This document shows, piece by piece, positions 12,767 to 26,600 of a stretch of DNA of 64,000 nucleotides. How positions within the stretch are numbered: position 1 is the stretch's first letter; each line of letters begins with the position of its first letter. Origin of the DNA: Lasioglossum baleicum (taxonomy: Eukaryota > Arthropoda > Insecta > Hymenoptera > Halictidae); assembly GCF_051020765.1 (NCBI RefSeq), contig NC_134948.1, positions 3,154,501 to 3,218,500 of the forward strand, written 5' to 3'. The notes under the pieces are model-generated. The model did no database searches. It was not told the origin of the DNA and saw only the letters and a program-made list of their open reading frames with translations. Position numbers and translations under genes: made by a program.

Positions 12767-14467
12767 GATAAGAATATTTTTAATATTCTTGAAGAATATA
12801 ATTAAGGGAGCAATAATAAAATTAGTAGAACCGTTCTTAAAGGATGGAGCTTGGTAAAATGACACATCGTTAATTTCTTTCTTCCAACTGTTCAGATTGG
12901 ACTCTACTTTTGTCCATACATTCTAGGAGTTCCGCTGAAGAATAGCTAAAATGGAGAAAGCGACATGCTAATTAAGAATAAGTACTGTGGAACTTAGCAC
13001 AGACTGTTCCCAGCGAGAAAGAGGCACCGATATAATCAGTCTTTGTAGAATTCTTTTTAGTCGTGCCATCAGTTCGGATGAATTCTTACTCAGTTCAATG
13101 AATAATATGTCAGTGTTCTCGGCGCAACGGTTCGATCAACTAATTACGAAAAAGCAAATTTTGCACGTTAACTTAAACTTTCGACGTTTCGATCCATGTG
13201 TGGATCCTTTTCAAGAAAGTAGAAAAACTGCGTTTGCTTTATGGAAATCTTAAAATCTTACTCAGTTCCTCTCGCGACAGAGGTGGCAGTATGATGTTTC
13301 CGCTTCTTTCCTCTACTCTTTTTATTAAGATCACGAAGATGTAGTTCTATAAAAAGGATTCCAAGAAAAATTGCAGCATTAACTCATTGGGTGTCCGTCA
13401 GAGTTTTTATTAATTATGAACAGTTATCAAAGTGCTTCCTGTATGCGATACAAAAACCACACTTCCAAGATTTCTGAAAAGTTTCGATTGAGAGGAGCAT
13501 GGCGAAGAGAAGCATTGCGGTCTGAATCGTTTCAAAGGAAATCCTAGAAATTGCCTTTAATTAAGTTCTTCTCTTGAACAAAGGGGAACTAGTTACAATG
13601 CGGTTATAGGGTTTGCTCGATTCCTCGGAAGACCCAAAAATGGTAAATTACTTAACTTTCGTTGAAACGCTCGTTTAATAACGAAAAAGACGATGGTTGA
13701 AATGGGAAGCAACTTTGTGAGCACAAAGCCATTTCTTCGCCGTCGAGGCGTTAATTTAATACATTAAAGTCGGCGGTAACGAACCAATTAATTGTTCACG
13801 CCGTTTTATAACCGTCCCTTCGGGCGCGAATCCACTAACCATCACATAGAATCAAATATTTCGTTTAAATGTTCGCTTACAAATTGTTTTAAACTGTACC
13901 TTGAAAAGAATATAATTTTATTCTAGAATTAGAAACTATGCGAACCCCTTATGCAGATGAAACTGCATAGTTTAAGGCGTACGTAACAATTTTTATTGGA
14001 GAAGGCAAGAATTCAATTCACGATTTCATTTTTATTTATAAAACTGAATGAATTATTAGAGCCACGTCATCCACACTGTATAATAACTCGGAGAGATACA
14101 TATTTGTGCAGAGACCCATACTACCACCGGCATCGCATAGTGCTCGACCTGACTCCACAGTAGAACGAACCGGCCATAGCCCGACACATTATCCTGATTA
14201 ACTCTCAGGGAAGTTTGCCAGTGTCTTCCATCGGCACCGTTGAAATCGCACTAGTTTATCGTGTTATTTTTTGCGGGTCGTAAACGAACGAGCTGCCGGG
14301 CTTTCAAACTCCAGTCGAGCTTTCTTGTCATAATTTTCGTTCGAGTGGTCTTCCGGCTTCGTGCCATTAATTTGAAACAGGAGCCCTACGATTAATGAAA
14401 TGGTTTCTTTGCTTAGGGAACTTCCTCGAGCTTTTCGCTGTCGCTTTGAAAGTCGCGACCCTGGCTC
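12767..14467. other. No gene recognised
   Basis: Unique sequence apart from the dispersed repeat at 13118-13215. Confidence 0.5.
13118..13215. repeat. CTCGGCGCAACGGTTCGATC dispersed repeat
   Basis: Shares TTCTCGGCGCAACGGTTCGA and AGCAAATTTTGCACGTTAA with the hairpin at 31750, and GTGGATCCTTTTCAAG-type sequence with 36197-36300. Three copies in the window, each in a different arrangement. Confidence 0.55.
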
Positions 14468-14475
14468 ATTATAGT

Positions 14476-14596
14476 CAGAGTTGGGCACACATTTTACTCA
14501 AATAAAAATTTCAAATAAAGTGGGTTTAAAACCCACTTGAAAAAAAACTCACTTTATTCGCAATTTTTATTTGAATACAATTTTTGCCCAACTCTG
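14476..14596. mobile_element. hAT MITE, CAGAGTTGGGCA family
   Basis: 121-bp near-palindrome with ends CAGAGTTGGGCA and TGCCCAACTCTG and an exact 8-bp duplication ATTATAGT (14468-14475, 14597-14604). It sits in the first unit of the tandem array that continues at 14600. Confidence 0.85.
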
Positions 14597-14599
14597 ATT

Positions 14600-15140
14600 A
14601 TAGTTACTCTCCAAGTCCAGGCACACAGTATATCATCCTGCTAATTTATTTATAATTTTTTCTCAGCAATCTGAAGACCTGAAAAAATACAATTTTCGTG
14701 CAAAGATATGTTTGGCATCGCTCCCCTCAAAAGCCTTCATAAAGTCAAGATCCCCAGCTAATTATAGTAACTCTCCAAGTCGAGGTAGCCAGGATTATCC
14801 TCCTAATTTATTTATAATTTTTTTTAACAATTCGAAGACCTAAAAAGCAAAATTCTCGTTTAGAAATATTTTCTGCATCACCATTCACCATAAAAAGAGT
14901 GCTCCCCTTAAAAGTCTCCATAAAGTCAGGACTCCCAGCTCATTATAGTTACTCTCCAAGTCCAGGCACACAGTATATCATGCTCCTAATTTATTAATAA
15001 TTTTCTCTGAACAATTCCAACACCTAAAAAACAGAATTCTCGTTCAGAGACATTTTCAGCACCACCATTCACCGTAAAAAGAGTAATCGCCTCATAAACC
15101 TCCACAAAGTCAAGACCCCCAGCTCACCATAGTCAACGTT
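14600..15140. repeat. Tandem repeat, about 170-180 bp unit, 3 copies
   Basis: Units start ATTATAGTTACTCTCCAAGT near 14597, 14760 and 14943, and end CATAAAGTCARGA-CCCCCAGCT. The hAT MITE at 14476 lies in the first unit edge. Confidence 0.8.
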
Positions 15141-15821
15141 CATCGGCCAAGCTCTGCAAAGCCATAATTCAAGAAAGAAAAATATTGTAAGTCACCGGAA
15201 GAGCCTGTGATGATTAAACTTGAAGCCATGAAATTCTTCTCGGTGGGAAGAACGTGGTTTTAGGGTTTGCCAGGGAAAAAAAGGATAATTGGATCGAACG
15301 GGGGTGATGTTCCGAGGAGAAAAGTTGCGAAGTCCTGTACGTATATTCGTCGGCCGGTCATAAGACTGTCCGCACGTGACTCATCGTATTAAGTCGGCAA
15401 CAAACGCGCCTTTGTTGGTCCTCGAGGGAATTAATTAAGGGATGACACATTGCCGGGTAAACCAATTAATAGCCGCACGATGCCGGTGCGTCGCATCAAC
15501 GCCTTCGATCTCGTCTTGTTGCTTTTCTCCCTTCTCGCGAGGGATATCGATTCTCATCGGAATGGCACTTCGCTGCCGCAGGGCTCGTTCAATTATCTGT
15601 AAAACAAATCCCTCGCCTGGTTCAGGTACGCTGACCTTAAAGGATTCTCGTGGGCGATGACGAGTACCTGACATTTTCTCCTCGTCGGCCCACGAATTAC
15701 TGCAGTTTATTTCCCTCGTACTCGGAAAAGTAGTCTGTTCAGGTACATATTTATTGAACCCTCAATGCACTTTCCCGTTCTGCACTTGTTTGTTTTATGA
15801 AACCTGTCGGATTTACATTCA
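15141..15821. other. No gene recognised
   Basis: A GC-richer patch at 15435-15675 is open on both strands, but neither frame resembles a protein family. Confidence 0.5.
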
Positions 15822-16075
15822 ATAGACAGCGGATTTTATACATTTACGACAAAACTGAGTAGGTGTAATTTGAAACAGTAAAACATTTGAGGAATTTAAA
15901 AATACTGTTTCAGTATTTTCAGCCTATTAAATGTATTAAGAAAGAAAATTAATTTCTATTTCGCTCCAGTTTGTTGTAATTCAGGTATAAAATTTTTATT
16001 TTAATTACTATTTAATTACTGTTGCTGCACATTTAACGATAGGTTTACAGAGCTCTGAAATAATTACTCCACATC
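15822..16075. mobile_element. CAGCGGATTTTATGCA family fragment
   Basis: Starts AGACAGCGGATTTTATACAT followed by GGTGTAATTTGAAACAGTAA, as in the copy at 3130. The far end is not clear. Later parts (about 16860-16990) resemble 3290-3370. Confidence 0.5.
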
Positions 16076-16139
16076 ATTTTATAAACATAACAAGAATGTG
16101 TCTATCAAGTTGTTGGCCATTTTTCCAATAATTATATAG

Positions 16140-16802
16140 GGTAAAGTGCCCAAATATGAACCACTTTTTGTTGATGTCATTTTTTCATTATTTTAGAATG
16201 CTCTTTTTCGTCCAAAAAATTACCAGTACTAGATGCATTTCCTCTCAATAAGATTCTGGGGTCATTCAAAAATTAATACAGCTTGGAAAAATATTTTTTT
16301 TGTGGTGTATTATTTGCAGGTTCCTGCGAAAGGGGCTCTTAGTATGGTACACCTCGAGTCCCTAATATGACACCTAGTGCAATATATTCGACAGCCACAA
16401 TCCACACCAAGAATATCGATAGCTATACCCATATTAGGGAACCCTTAATAGTGCCATATTGGGAACTCCACGTGGATTGATAATACCAGCTACTGCCAAA
16501 GTGAAAATGAATTTCAGCCCAAAGCAACAGTTGCAAACATTAATATAAATAAAGGAAACTACAGATATGTTCAAACATTTGAAAATCACTTACCTTCCCC
16601 GAAAAAGAAACAATCGAAAATCTAACCACAAAAATATTCAACACGTGGAGACACAACTGGCGGAGGATCGATACTAAAATCTATAGAATCGTGCGATTGT
16701 AAACTATTGTTTGAGGATTTTCTCACTATAATGCGACTTCTCCTTTACAAGATATAAGGGAGTGCCATAATAGGCGACCATACCATATTTGGGCACCTTA
16801 CC
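16140..16802. mobile_element. DNA-transposon-like element with GGTAAAGTGCCCAAATATG ends
   Basis: 19-bp inverted repeats (16140-16158 and 16784-16802) with one mismatch, 663 bp. The interior holds further CATATTRGGGA-like motifs in both directions but no transposase frame. Superfamily not assigned. Confidence 0.6.
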
Positions 16803-19800
16803 ATACCCAAAAAGATAAATTTGGTAAGAATTCTTCTGGGAAGCATCTTTACAATATTAATAATCGCAAATTTAGGATATTAGACCTAGTGTTAAATATC
16901 GTATGAGGTATTTTGTCAATTTTACAATGGAATTATTCTATGTAGGTCAGAAGAAATGTTTAATTTTCGAGTTAAAATAGCTTTTGTCTCGATATTATGA
17001 AGACTAAAGACTAAAACATTGTTTTCTATCGGAAATGAAATCAGTATATTATAAATCTATATGCAATTGTGCATTTTTGAACTAGATATTATAAACACCG
17101 GAAGACTAAAAAATTTTGTTTATTTTTTAAGTATGTCGAGGGATGGTAACGTCTAACAGGCTGTTAGACAGTCCACGAGCGATCGTTTCATTTCCGATTC
17201 TGATTTCGTTACGAGAGAAGCCACTGCTGTACCTATACCAGGTCAATATTAATCGAACCCCTTAATTGATACCCCCTGTCCACCATGGGACGTCTCATTA
17301 TACATTCGATCAGCCCCACTCAACCCTGACTTTCCATCAGTCCGGTTAATTGAATTAAAGTAGACGCAAACATCGCGACCGCTATACATAGTCGGTTTCA
17401 GTGCGGGAAAAATCGATGTATCCGAATGGGGGACGGGCATGGGGGTGGGTTTGTAAAAGCATCCTCTAATTAAAAAAAAATGAACAGAACAATATTATTC
17501 GCTTCAGTCCTTTCGTAATTAATTCAGTATCAAGGTCGAGTCAGAATACATTGTATACACGAATAGGGGTGGAATCGTCAACACTTTAGGAAAATTTCAC
17601 TTCACTATATTACAGCTAAATACCCAGACGTTAAATAAACATATTTTCTTTAAATTAATATATTTGTAATAAGGGTGGTACGCACCATCGTACGCTTGAA
17701 TGCAGTTGGATTAATATCGAACTGGAATGCAAATATGTTTTTCCTATAAATATCTCTTGGTAGCAGCGGTGGTTTCATCGAACCAACCCCTATTAAACAT
17801 CATAAAAATAACAGTTGTTCTCCACTTAACTGTGGTCATTTCATTCGATTTAAGTCAGTATTAATACTGCGTTACGAGTACGTTTGAAATATATATGCAG
17901 AACAACCCCTTAACGAGTATTCAAATAATATCACTACTTCAATATTTTGCAAATACATATCACATGAATTAATATCTGCGTACGCGTGCTCTTCGCGGAA
18001 TTATTCTTCAAATGAAACGGTCGATTCATTCCGCGAAAAAGAAACTGATAAGAAATGCATTCAACTCTCCCTCGGTGCCATGCATTTATTTGCAACTTGA
18101 GACAACTGTGGAAATAATCAAATTAACGTTGCACCCTTTTAGAAAATATCGAATGCTTTTCGAAGCTGAAAAGATCCAGCGGAATTTGTCAAAAGAATCG
18201 CACTGCGTTCCATTAAAGTGCAAAAGGTCGCACGATATCGGAAAACCGGACACAATAATGGAATTAAAAATCCTCGGAGAAAAAAATTTCGCCGCGGAAA
18301 AAATAAAACGAAGAGGAGGGGGGTCCACGGTGGTGACGCGCGCGGCGAAGTGAAAGAAAAAGTGATAGGAGCCGCAGATGATCGATTTTACGATTTCGTT
18401 CCATTTCGCTTTACTATAAAAAGGTTGTACGTCTAATCGTGTCCCGGACACTGTACCGGATCTCTCGTTTGAATAACTTTCTGCCTGGAGAACAGCGGAT
18501 AATCTCGAAGGTCTCCAGATACCCGTGTAATTATTTGCAATACTCGTAATCAAGTTTAATCAATGCTGAACAGAGTGAAAACGGGATAACGACGTTTCGT
18601 AATCGCTTGTCGGAAGGACTGTTTTTACCATTTTTAATCAGCAAGATTGTTTGTCGCGCCGTGGAAATTCTGCTGCAAAAACGATGAGGGAGACAGGAAC
18701 AAAAATACTGATGCAATCAGTTCGTTGTGTTGTTGAAATAATTACTCTGTGGATATATTGTTCATTTTCTGAAAGGATTCAGCAATTCTTATTAAACATT
18801 GTTCATTTAATTTACTACTAGTGAAATCAGAGATCGATGAAGGAACAAAAATATTGTTAGAATTTCATCGAAGCACTAGATTGTTTTAACAATTGCTCCG
18901 TGGTATGGAAAACACGTTTTTCACTTTTTAAAATGAGTTTCGAAGTACCAGACCAGTGGGGCAATTTTTATTACACAGGAGAGAAACGAATAAAAATCGA
19001 AATAGATAGGACCATAAAAATTGACTGAAATGAATAATTGCGTTGAAGTAGTACGAGTCATTGAGAGAAACTGGGTTGCCATTTTCTGTAGATTTACGAC
19101 AATTGCACGGGTCGTTAGCTGCTCTGTTTTATCAGGCATGTTTACTGTTACAGCTGCTTTTGCATTGTTGAATTGGTCGCTAGACTTTTATGTTAATAGC
19201 TAAGCATTTCCCGCGTTACAACAAATTCCGATAAACAGCTGATAATGCGACGATCTCCTTTCAGAATTATTTGCGCTCGATCGGAAACGAAGAGAGAGAG
19301 AGAGGATCAGTGGAAAATTCTGCCGCGAGAGAATTTGATGGGGATCGCAATAATTAAATAACGTCGCTTCGTTTCATAATCCCTCTCTCGCGTTTCAAAT
19401 ATCTTCTATGACGTACGCTGCGTAAAATTGGAAAAGACTGGAACCAACCTATAAAACCATTTCGATGAAATTCCAATGGCGACCGCCCGTTAAAATCATT
19501 TCAATTAAAATCGACAAATGAAAATCACCCTCGAACGATATTACAACTCGGTCAAATTACATGTGTAATAAAATCACGACAAAAGTTATGTAAACTCTTC
19601 GACGCTTTAATGCTAAGCTAACCCGTTCGACGTCGATGAAGAAGCACGCGACACGTTTGAATAACTATTAAACCACTGAAGATATTGCAATGAAATTTCA
19701 ACTGAACATATATAAAAAAATAATTCCTTCTCAATGATTTGTAACTTAATATATTTCACATTTGTTTAACCGTTTTTATTAATTTCTTTAATTGAATTGT

Positions 19801-22655
19801 TCTACCACAACTGGAACTTGTGTATCACCACTAGAACTGCTATTGTATTTGATTAATTTTATCATTTTCGTGGTCGGTGGACATTTCGAAATCGATATCA
19901 ATTGAACAAATATCAAAATTAGAAAGTTGATTTTTTCGCAAAATGTCGCGTGCTTCTTCAATCGAGCCCACTGTGCGCCGGGCGCAGAGAAAACATCCGA
20001 ATGAAATTTTATCTTCTTTGTAGATTTCGCGAACGCAGTATAACATGGTACCATTGAATTTTATATGACCGCGCGGTTTTATGTATTTTTATGGTTCGCC
20101 TGACGAGATCTGAAAATATTTGGACAGCGCTCGGTTTTAAAAAATGGAAGCGAATTTTTTACACCATTTAAAATAACTTTCACGACATTTTGTTCTATGA
20201 TCTGTTGCGATTTCATCAAACAACTTACATTTTCTGTCTCTTATTAGGAAAACATCGAGTTATACGACTTTTTACGATTTCATTTTAAATGAAATTTGCC
20301 CGGCATAAAGAATGTTGAAAAAAGCGAAAAAAAAAATGGTAATCCGATGGTACATCCTCTCCACAATTTTTTCTATCGTGCACTGCAAGATTTTTGAAAA
20401 TTTCTTTAGGTACGTAAAGATCAAGTTCAAATATAGAAGACAATTTGGTTCCGTCAAATATTTTCACAGACTACCACCAGTTTTCCATTATTTTGTAAAA
20501 CCGAACACGCACAGACAGCAGTGCTACAGAGTACTTTATTTTTATTACTTTATTTTAAATTGAAGGGTGAAGTATTGTGAACCGACTGCAATATCGCAGG
20601 TCAAGCGGAATGCCTTAGTTCCCTCGTTCAAGATACTTTAAAAAAACATTTTTATACCCCAGGATGTAGCAAGGAATCCGGAGAAGGGGTTCGAAAGAAT
20701 TTTCCCAATTTCGCGAGGGTACACACTGCAGAAAATTGCTGGCGTTAACGCCGCCGCTCGGTTTCCCGGTCAAAAGAACGCGTAATTGCGGTCTGGATTA
20801 AAGTTCAGCAACCCCCGTGCCTCCAGAAATAAACGCGCACCGGTCTGAACGAGAGTAGCCCGCAGAAGGGGTGGTTGTTTCGGACAAACGCAGCGTAACA
20901 AGGGTCTGCCTCGAACTCACTCCGATAAATATTTAGGAACTCGTATGCGTTTTTCTATATCTCGAATTGTTTTCATTTTATACGTATCTTTACAGGTTTC
21001 GAATACACCCTTCTGCAAATCAATTTCAACCTTTCACAAAAATGGATTGTTAAGAATTTCAAAACTTTATTTATTGCGAGGATGTACTTCAAATACTTGT
21101 TTAAAAGTAATCACCAATTCATTAACTTTATAATGAACGAAAACTGTACGTAGATCTGTATATTCATTGTAGCCGCGTTTCCTGATTAATCAATTTTTAA
21201 AATGAAAGTACTTGCGTATTGAGTACTTGAGTCTAAACAAATAAATAATGAATTTAAATATTCTGAATGAGTGAAATTGATTTGCAAAACCTATACATTC
21301 ATATTTTAAATGTCCAGAGGAGAAATTAGATTTTATATTTATCACCAAACTGCGGATTTTCTGCGTTTACGACAGAAACGAACGCGAACCATAAAAATAA
21401 TGGGTTTGGAAAATATTTTTGCTTTGTGACATTTTCCGATGAGCGGCGCTCGTGGTAATTAGTTTTGGTTAAACATACGAGCTGTGTACACGCTTTGAGG
21501 ATTATACAGGTGATAAAGTGTCTCGGCACGAGACCCGTGTCGTTGATCATGGATCTGTGATCCTGTCGTAGTCGTGGTTCACTTGGTAGATCAAAAAATA
21601 AAGCAGTGCCTTCGGTCGTTATTTACCGAGTTGCCTGGATGCCTCGAACCAAAGAGTAATTGCGACAACGAGACACGAGGCTACGTGCACGTGTCTACGG
21701 ACAACAATTTGTAACCGGCGGACAGCTTCGAAACTTTCTATCAGGTCATTTTTATGGATTACAAGTGATAAATCTTAGTTCGCGGACAGCTCCCCAGCGG
21801 AAATCCCGCCTGAAAAACAGAGCAGCCGTTAAATCAATCCCTGCACACAAGATTGCAACCCCAACACTAAGGAGAAAAAATGATCAGCCTGTAGTTGCCA
21901 TTCCTGAAGCGGACAGGCTGTCGTTTGGCTATTTTCTGGGCTGTTGGAATCTTCGAGGGTGAAATCAACCCTTAAACTATTAATTTTCAACGCTATTTTA
22001 TCGGAACCTGTATTAGTTGTATCGCTAATATTTATATTTGCCCTATTGGAAGTCGCAAGGGCTGGATCAACCCCAACATCCAAGGTTGCGACCCTATGCT
22101 CAAGGGAAAAAGTTAACAATCTTTAGTTTCCATTGACGAATCGTACACTTCTTTATTTAATTATTTTCTGGATTGTTGGAATTTTCGGGGGTGACATCGA
22201 CCCTTCGAACCTCAATTTTGAACGTAATTTTGAACTTGATTTTGACCCTCAATTTTTGTTCACCTCATTAATTACGAATATTGTTTTATTCAAAAATCGA
22301 TCTGTTGTCCCATCGACTAACTATATAAAAATTATTGTTGCAGAAAGATTGGCAACGTCGTAAATATAAGGCTTTATCCGTGAAAACTGACAAAATAGCA
22401 GAATCCATCCATGAGTACGAACGGTCGCCGAACCCAGTCGGGGGTTGTTTTCCCCGATAATATCTACGAAAATGCGAGGTGTCGCACGCGATATCGCTCT
22501 CCCCGGGATTCATTCGTGTGCCTTAACTGCGGATATGATATCGGTGCACGTAGATGTCTCGTAACGAGATATTTCTCTCTCGTCCCCGGATAATAAGGGG
22601 CTGAAAGGTATAAAGAGGTTGCTCCCACCACCTCCAAACATTCGGAGAAACTACC
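16803..22655. other. No gene recognised
   Basis: Nearly 6 kb of AT-rich sequence. Open frames of up to 155 codons (18086-18553, - strand) lack motifs and splice context. A (GA)n tract is at 19290-19303. Confidence 0.5.
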
Positions 22656-23684
22656 ATCACCCCCTTATAGACTAGTTCAAAGCACACAAATTCGGAAGAA
22701 TAAATTTTTCCAAGAAAGTCACACCTTCCCGAGCTACATTTTTTTAAATCGGACGCTGCATCGAAAGATGAAATTCAAAATCCAACAAAACTAAAATTAA
22801 GATATTCTCGCTAAAAACGCAAAATTGCCCAAAACTAAAATCACCCCCTTACAGATCAGTTCAAACCACACAAATTCAGAAGAATAAATTTTTTCAAAAA
22901 AATCGCCCCTTTCCGAGCTACATTTTTTTAAATCGGACGCTGCATCGAAAGATGAAATTCAAAATCCAACAAAACTAAAATTAAGATATTCTCGCTAAAA
23001 AAGCAAAATTGCCCAAAACTAAAATCACCCCCTTATAGACTAGTTCAAACCACACAAATTCGGAAGAATAAATTTTTCCAAAAAAGTCACACCTTCCCGA
23101 GCTACATTTTTTTAAATCGGACGCTGCATCGAAAGATGAAATTCAAAATCCAACAAAACTAAAATTAAGATATTCTCGCTAAAAACGCAAAATTGCCCAA
23201 AACTAAAATCACCCCCTTACAGATCAGTTCAAGCCACACAAATTCAGAAGAATAAATTTTTTCAAAAAAATCGCCCCTTTCCGAGCTACATTTTTTTAAA
23301 TCGGACGCTGCATCGAAAGATGAAATTCAAAATCCAACAAAACTAAAATTAAGATATTCTCGCTAAAAACGCAAAATTGCCCAAAACTAAAATCACCCCC
23401 TTATAGACTAGTTCAAACCACACAAATTCGGAAGAATAAATTTTTCCAAAAAAGTCACACCTTCCCGAGCTACATTTTTTTAAATCGGACGCTGCATCGA
23501 AAGATGAAATTCAAAATCCAACAAAACTAAAATTAAGATATTCTCGCTAAAAACGCAAAATTGCCCAAAACTAAAATCACCCCCTTACAGATCAGTTCAA
23601 ACCACACAAATTCAGAAGAATAAATTTTTTCAAAAAAATCGCCCCTTTCCGAGCTACATTTTTTTAAATTGGACGCTGCAACGA
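22656..23684. repeat. Two-monomer higher-order satellite, 184-bp monomer
   Basis: Monomer starts at 22656, 22840, 23024, 23208, 23392 and 23576 (exact 184-bp steps). Odd monomers have TTATAGACTAG, TTCGGAAGAAT and GTCACACCTTCCC. Even monomers have TTACAGATCAG, TTCAGAAGAAT and ATCGCCCCTTTCC. The true period is thus 368 bp. The array stops abruptly at about 23684. Confidence 0.9.
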
Positions 23685-26600
23685 CGGATAAAAATGCAAG
23701 CCCATGCATGAACGTAGTGTATCTTCCCGAGCGACTCCAGTGAAAACGTTTTCGTTCCCATGTTGTATAGTTTCGTCGAAAGTTTTTGTTTGTGCAGATG
23801 GACCCTTCGGAAGAGTGAATTTGTTATAAACAATGCGAGTAACCAAAGGGATTTCGTTTGAAAACGTGTGGACGTGTTTCGACGGCCGTCAGGAAGGCTC
23901 CGGAAGGGTTTAGAGGGCAGGAAGTTGGTAAAACCGATTGATTTTCTAAATTGACGTTAAGCTGCAAACAGTGCGCCGATGGGGGTGGGTTGCGACACTT
24001 TTTGCAAGCGAGAACAAAAGTGCAATCGCCTGGAAACGAAGTTTCCGCTGATACTTTTTCGTGAACTCGTTGGCGAACAAAGTTTTGCGTTCGCTCATCG
24101 TTGTTACGTTGGCTGAATGTGAGATCCGGCTTGATGTATGGTTTCCTTGTTGTGGCGGCTGCCTCGCAGTCGATCGTGGCCACGAAATTTTGTTACGTCG
24201 GTCTGTATCACGCGTAAACCTTTAATCCCATTTACATCTCTTGCAAAAGTGCCTTTCAACATTGATGTTTTGATAAAATTGAAACTTTTCATTTCATGGT
24301 TCTATCAATTAGCAAAAATTTGTTTTTATATCTTTCGTAGATCGATTAACCGATACACAAAGTTCCAAATTTTTACATTTGTTATTTTCCCTTTAAAAAA
24401 AATTCATAAACATTACAGTAGGTATTAAATAATTCTTTCGAATCGAGTTTGGAGAATCGACGACGCAACCCGAGAAGTTTAAAATGTTTCTGTCCACCAT
24501 TTCCGTGCTAAAAAATTTCCAGAGGACGCTTGAACAAATTTACCAAACAGATATATTATTCCCGGCGAGTTTGCAATTGAATTTTGCCAAACAAACTCTG
24601 TGCAAATACTTTACGAGCAGAATAGAGCAACTTCAATAATAGAACTGCCACGTGAATAGGAACTTCGTTAAATTTCATCGAATTGTTTACAAGAAGTACG
24701 AAACAATGCCGAGCCCGAGCGAATAACACGCACAATAAAAGAATATTAATACGCTTTGTTATACGCGGCCAGGCCAGTAAAAGGAAAGACAAAAACAGAA
24801 ATTGGCTCACGCAGGGACAGAAACAAAGGCTGAAAACGCAGGAATATTCTTCGATCGACGATGGAAAATGTCTTCTTCGATTTAATTATTTTACCTCGGG
24901 CTAAACATTTATGAAACGGACAGATAAATAATCGATAATACAGCGAATCTAGATGTTACGTTCACATGGTACACTGACGCTCAAATGTATTATTCAAATT
25001 TTCAATCGAAACGCTTTCATCACAAAATTAATCATTCTATTACATTGCTCTTACGTTTAGAAATCAGAGATAATTTTCAATAACAAAAATCGACCTACAG
25101 TTCATCTTTCTAGAATGTGTGTCGGAGACAGTAATTAGACAGAGTGAATTTGTCGGATAATTATCGTCCGAATACCATGGGACTTGGAACGATCGAAACT
25201 TAAGCGGAACAAGTTCTTGTAAGTTCAACCAGCCTCGCTTTTAATTTAACCCGGATCGAGTTCGGCAGCTGAGCTCAGCGTTAATTGGAGAATTAATTAT
25301 CTTCCACGGGATCCTGGGCAAATTATCAACGTGTCTGCACGCTGCTATTTTTGCGACAGAACGTTGTTAGTAACTTACATAACGAAGTATTTCGGTGTAT
25401 CGGCGAATACACTTGTTCCCCTGCAACTACAAAACTCATTATCAAAAATCCGCGATTCAACAATTAGCAATAATTAATTTCGTTGGGACTCATTATCGGC
25501 AATTACACGTTCGCTGATCAGCCGTTCGACGACTCTGATGCGGAAAATTAATTATGGTTCTCGTGATTAATCGATCACCCGGCACTTCTCCGATTACAAG
25601 AAAACAACGTGGAGATTCATTCCGAGTGTTGCTAATTAGAGAAGCTATTTTTCATGTTCGCAGTTCCGTCTTTCTAGTTTATAAAACTTAATGATTGATC
25701 GTCGGTTCAAAGGCAAAAATGATTTGGAGTAGTGTTTCTAGTAAGTAGAATAATCTTCGGTGGCCAGACGCAATTTAGAAATGTTTAAAAATAACGTCGA
25801 AATTTTACACGAACGTGAAACAATTAATAGCGGATGTTCGACGACACATATGCATTTAGGGGATGAAAATAGCGCCCTTAGGGAGACAGAAGAGTCTCGG
25901 ACGGTGGTAAAATGTGCCACTATTAAAAAAGAAACAGCCACGGAGCTTTCAGGATGGACCCGTTGTCACAAGAGAAGTTAGCAAAAGAGTAGCCAAGAAG
26001 ACGAAGAGGAGCTACCGATAGCACACACTCCGGCCTCGTCTTTTCCATTGGAAGAGCGGAACAGACACTCTATTTCCGCGTGCATTGCCCCAGCATCTCC
26101 TGGGAGGAGCGTCGCCGAGGAAAAAAGATTTTTCCATCTCTGCGAGCACGCGATGCATACTCGCAGGAATGGGCCACAGCCCTGTGCTTCGAGCCCTCGT
26201 AAATTTCGACTGTAAATCCGGGACCGAGGCAAACGGCAATGAATCACAAATAAATCTCGGTTGATCCGGGGATTCTCGAGCGCCGGATTCCCGAAGCCGC
26301 GGTGACACTTGAGGGCTTTCGTCGCGTGTCCGCAAGCGAAATGGGTTATGGGCACGCGTGCTTGCAAGGTTGCACACTTGGTCGACACCCCCTGCAACCC
26401 CCGCCTGCCAACCAAACCCCTACACTGTGAGCCATTTCCATAAACCAGCTGGAGCAGCTCTGAAAATTTTCATGGAGTCGTATACACCGGAACTGGGTCT
26501 CTATTCGTAAGATTATATTTGATTGAGTCATACTAAACTAGGATCAGGATCCTTGATTACGAGGCTGGTCTTTTGGATGACAGTGCAGAGATTAGGGGCA

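Noticed and set aside
18086..18553. 155-codon frame on the - strand
   Set aside because: No domain, membrane or signal features, and frames on the + strand overlap it. Consistent with chance.
25978..26415. 145-codon frame on the - strand in GC-rich DNA
   Set aside because: A second overlapping frame of similar length on the same strand and lack of any family motif suggest composition, not coding.
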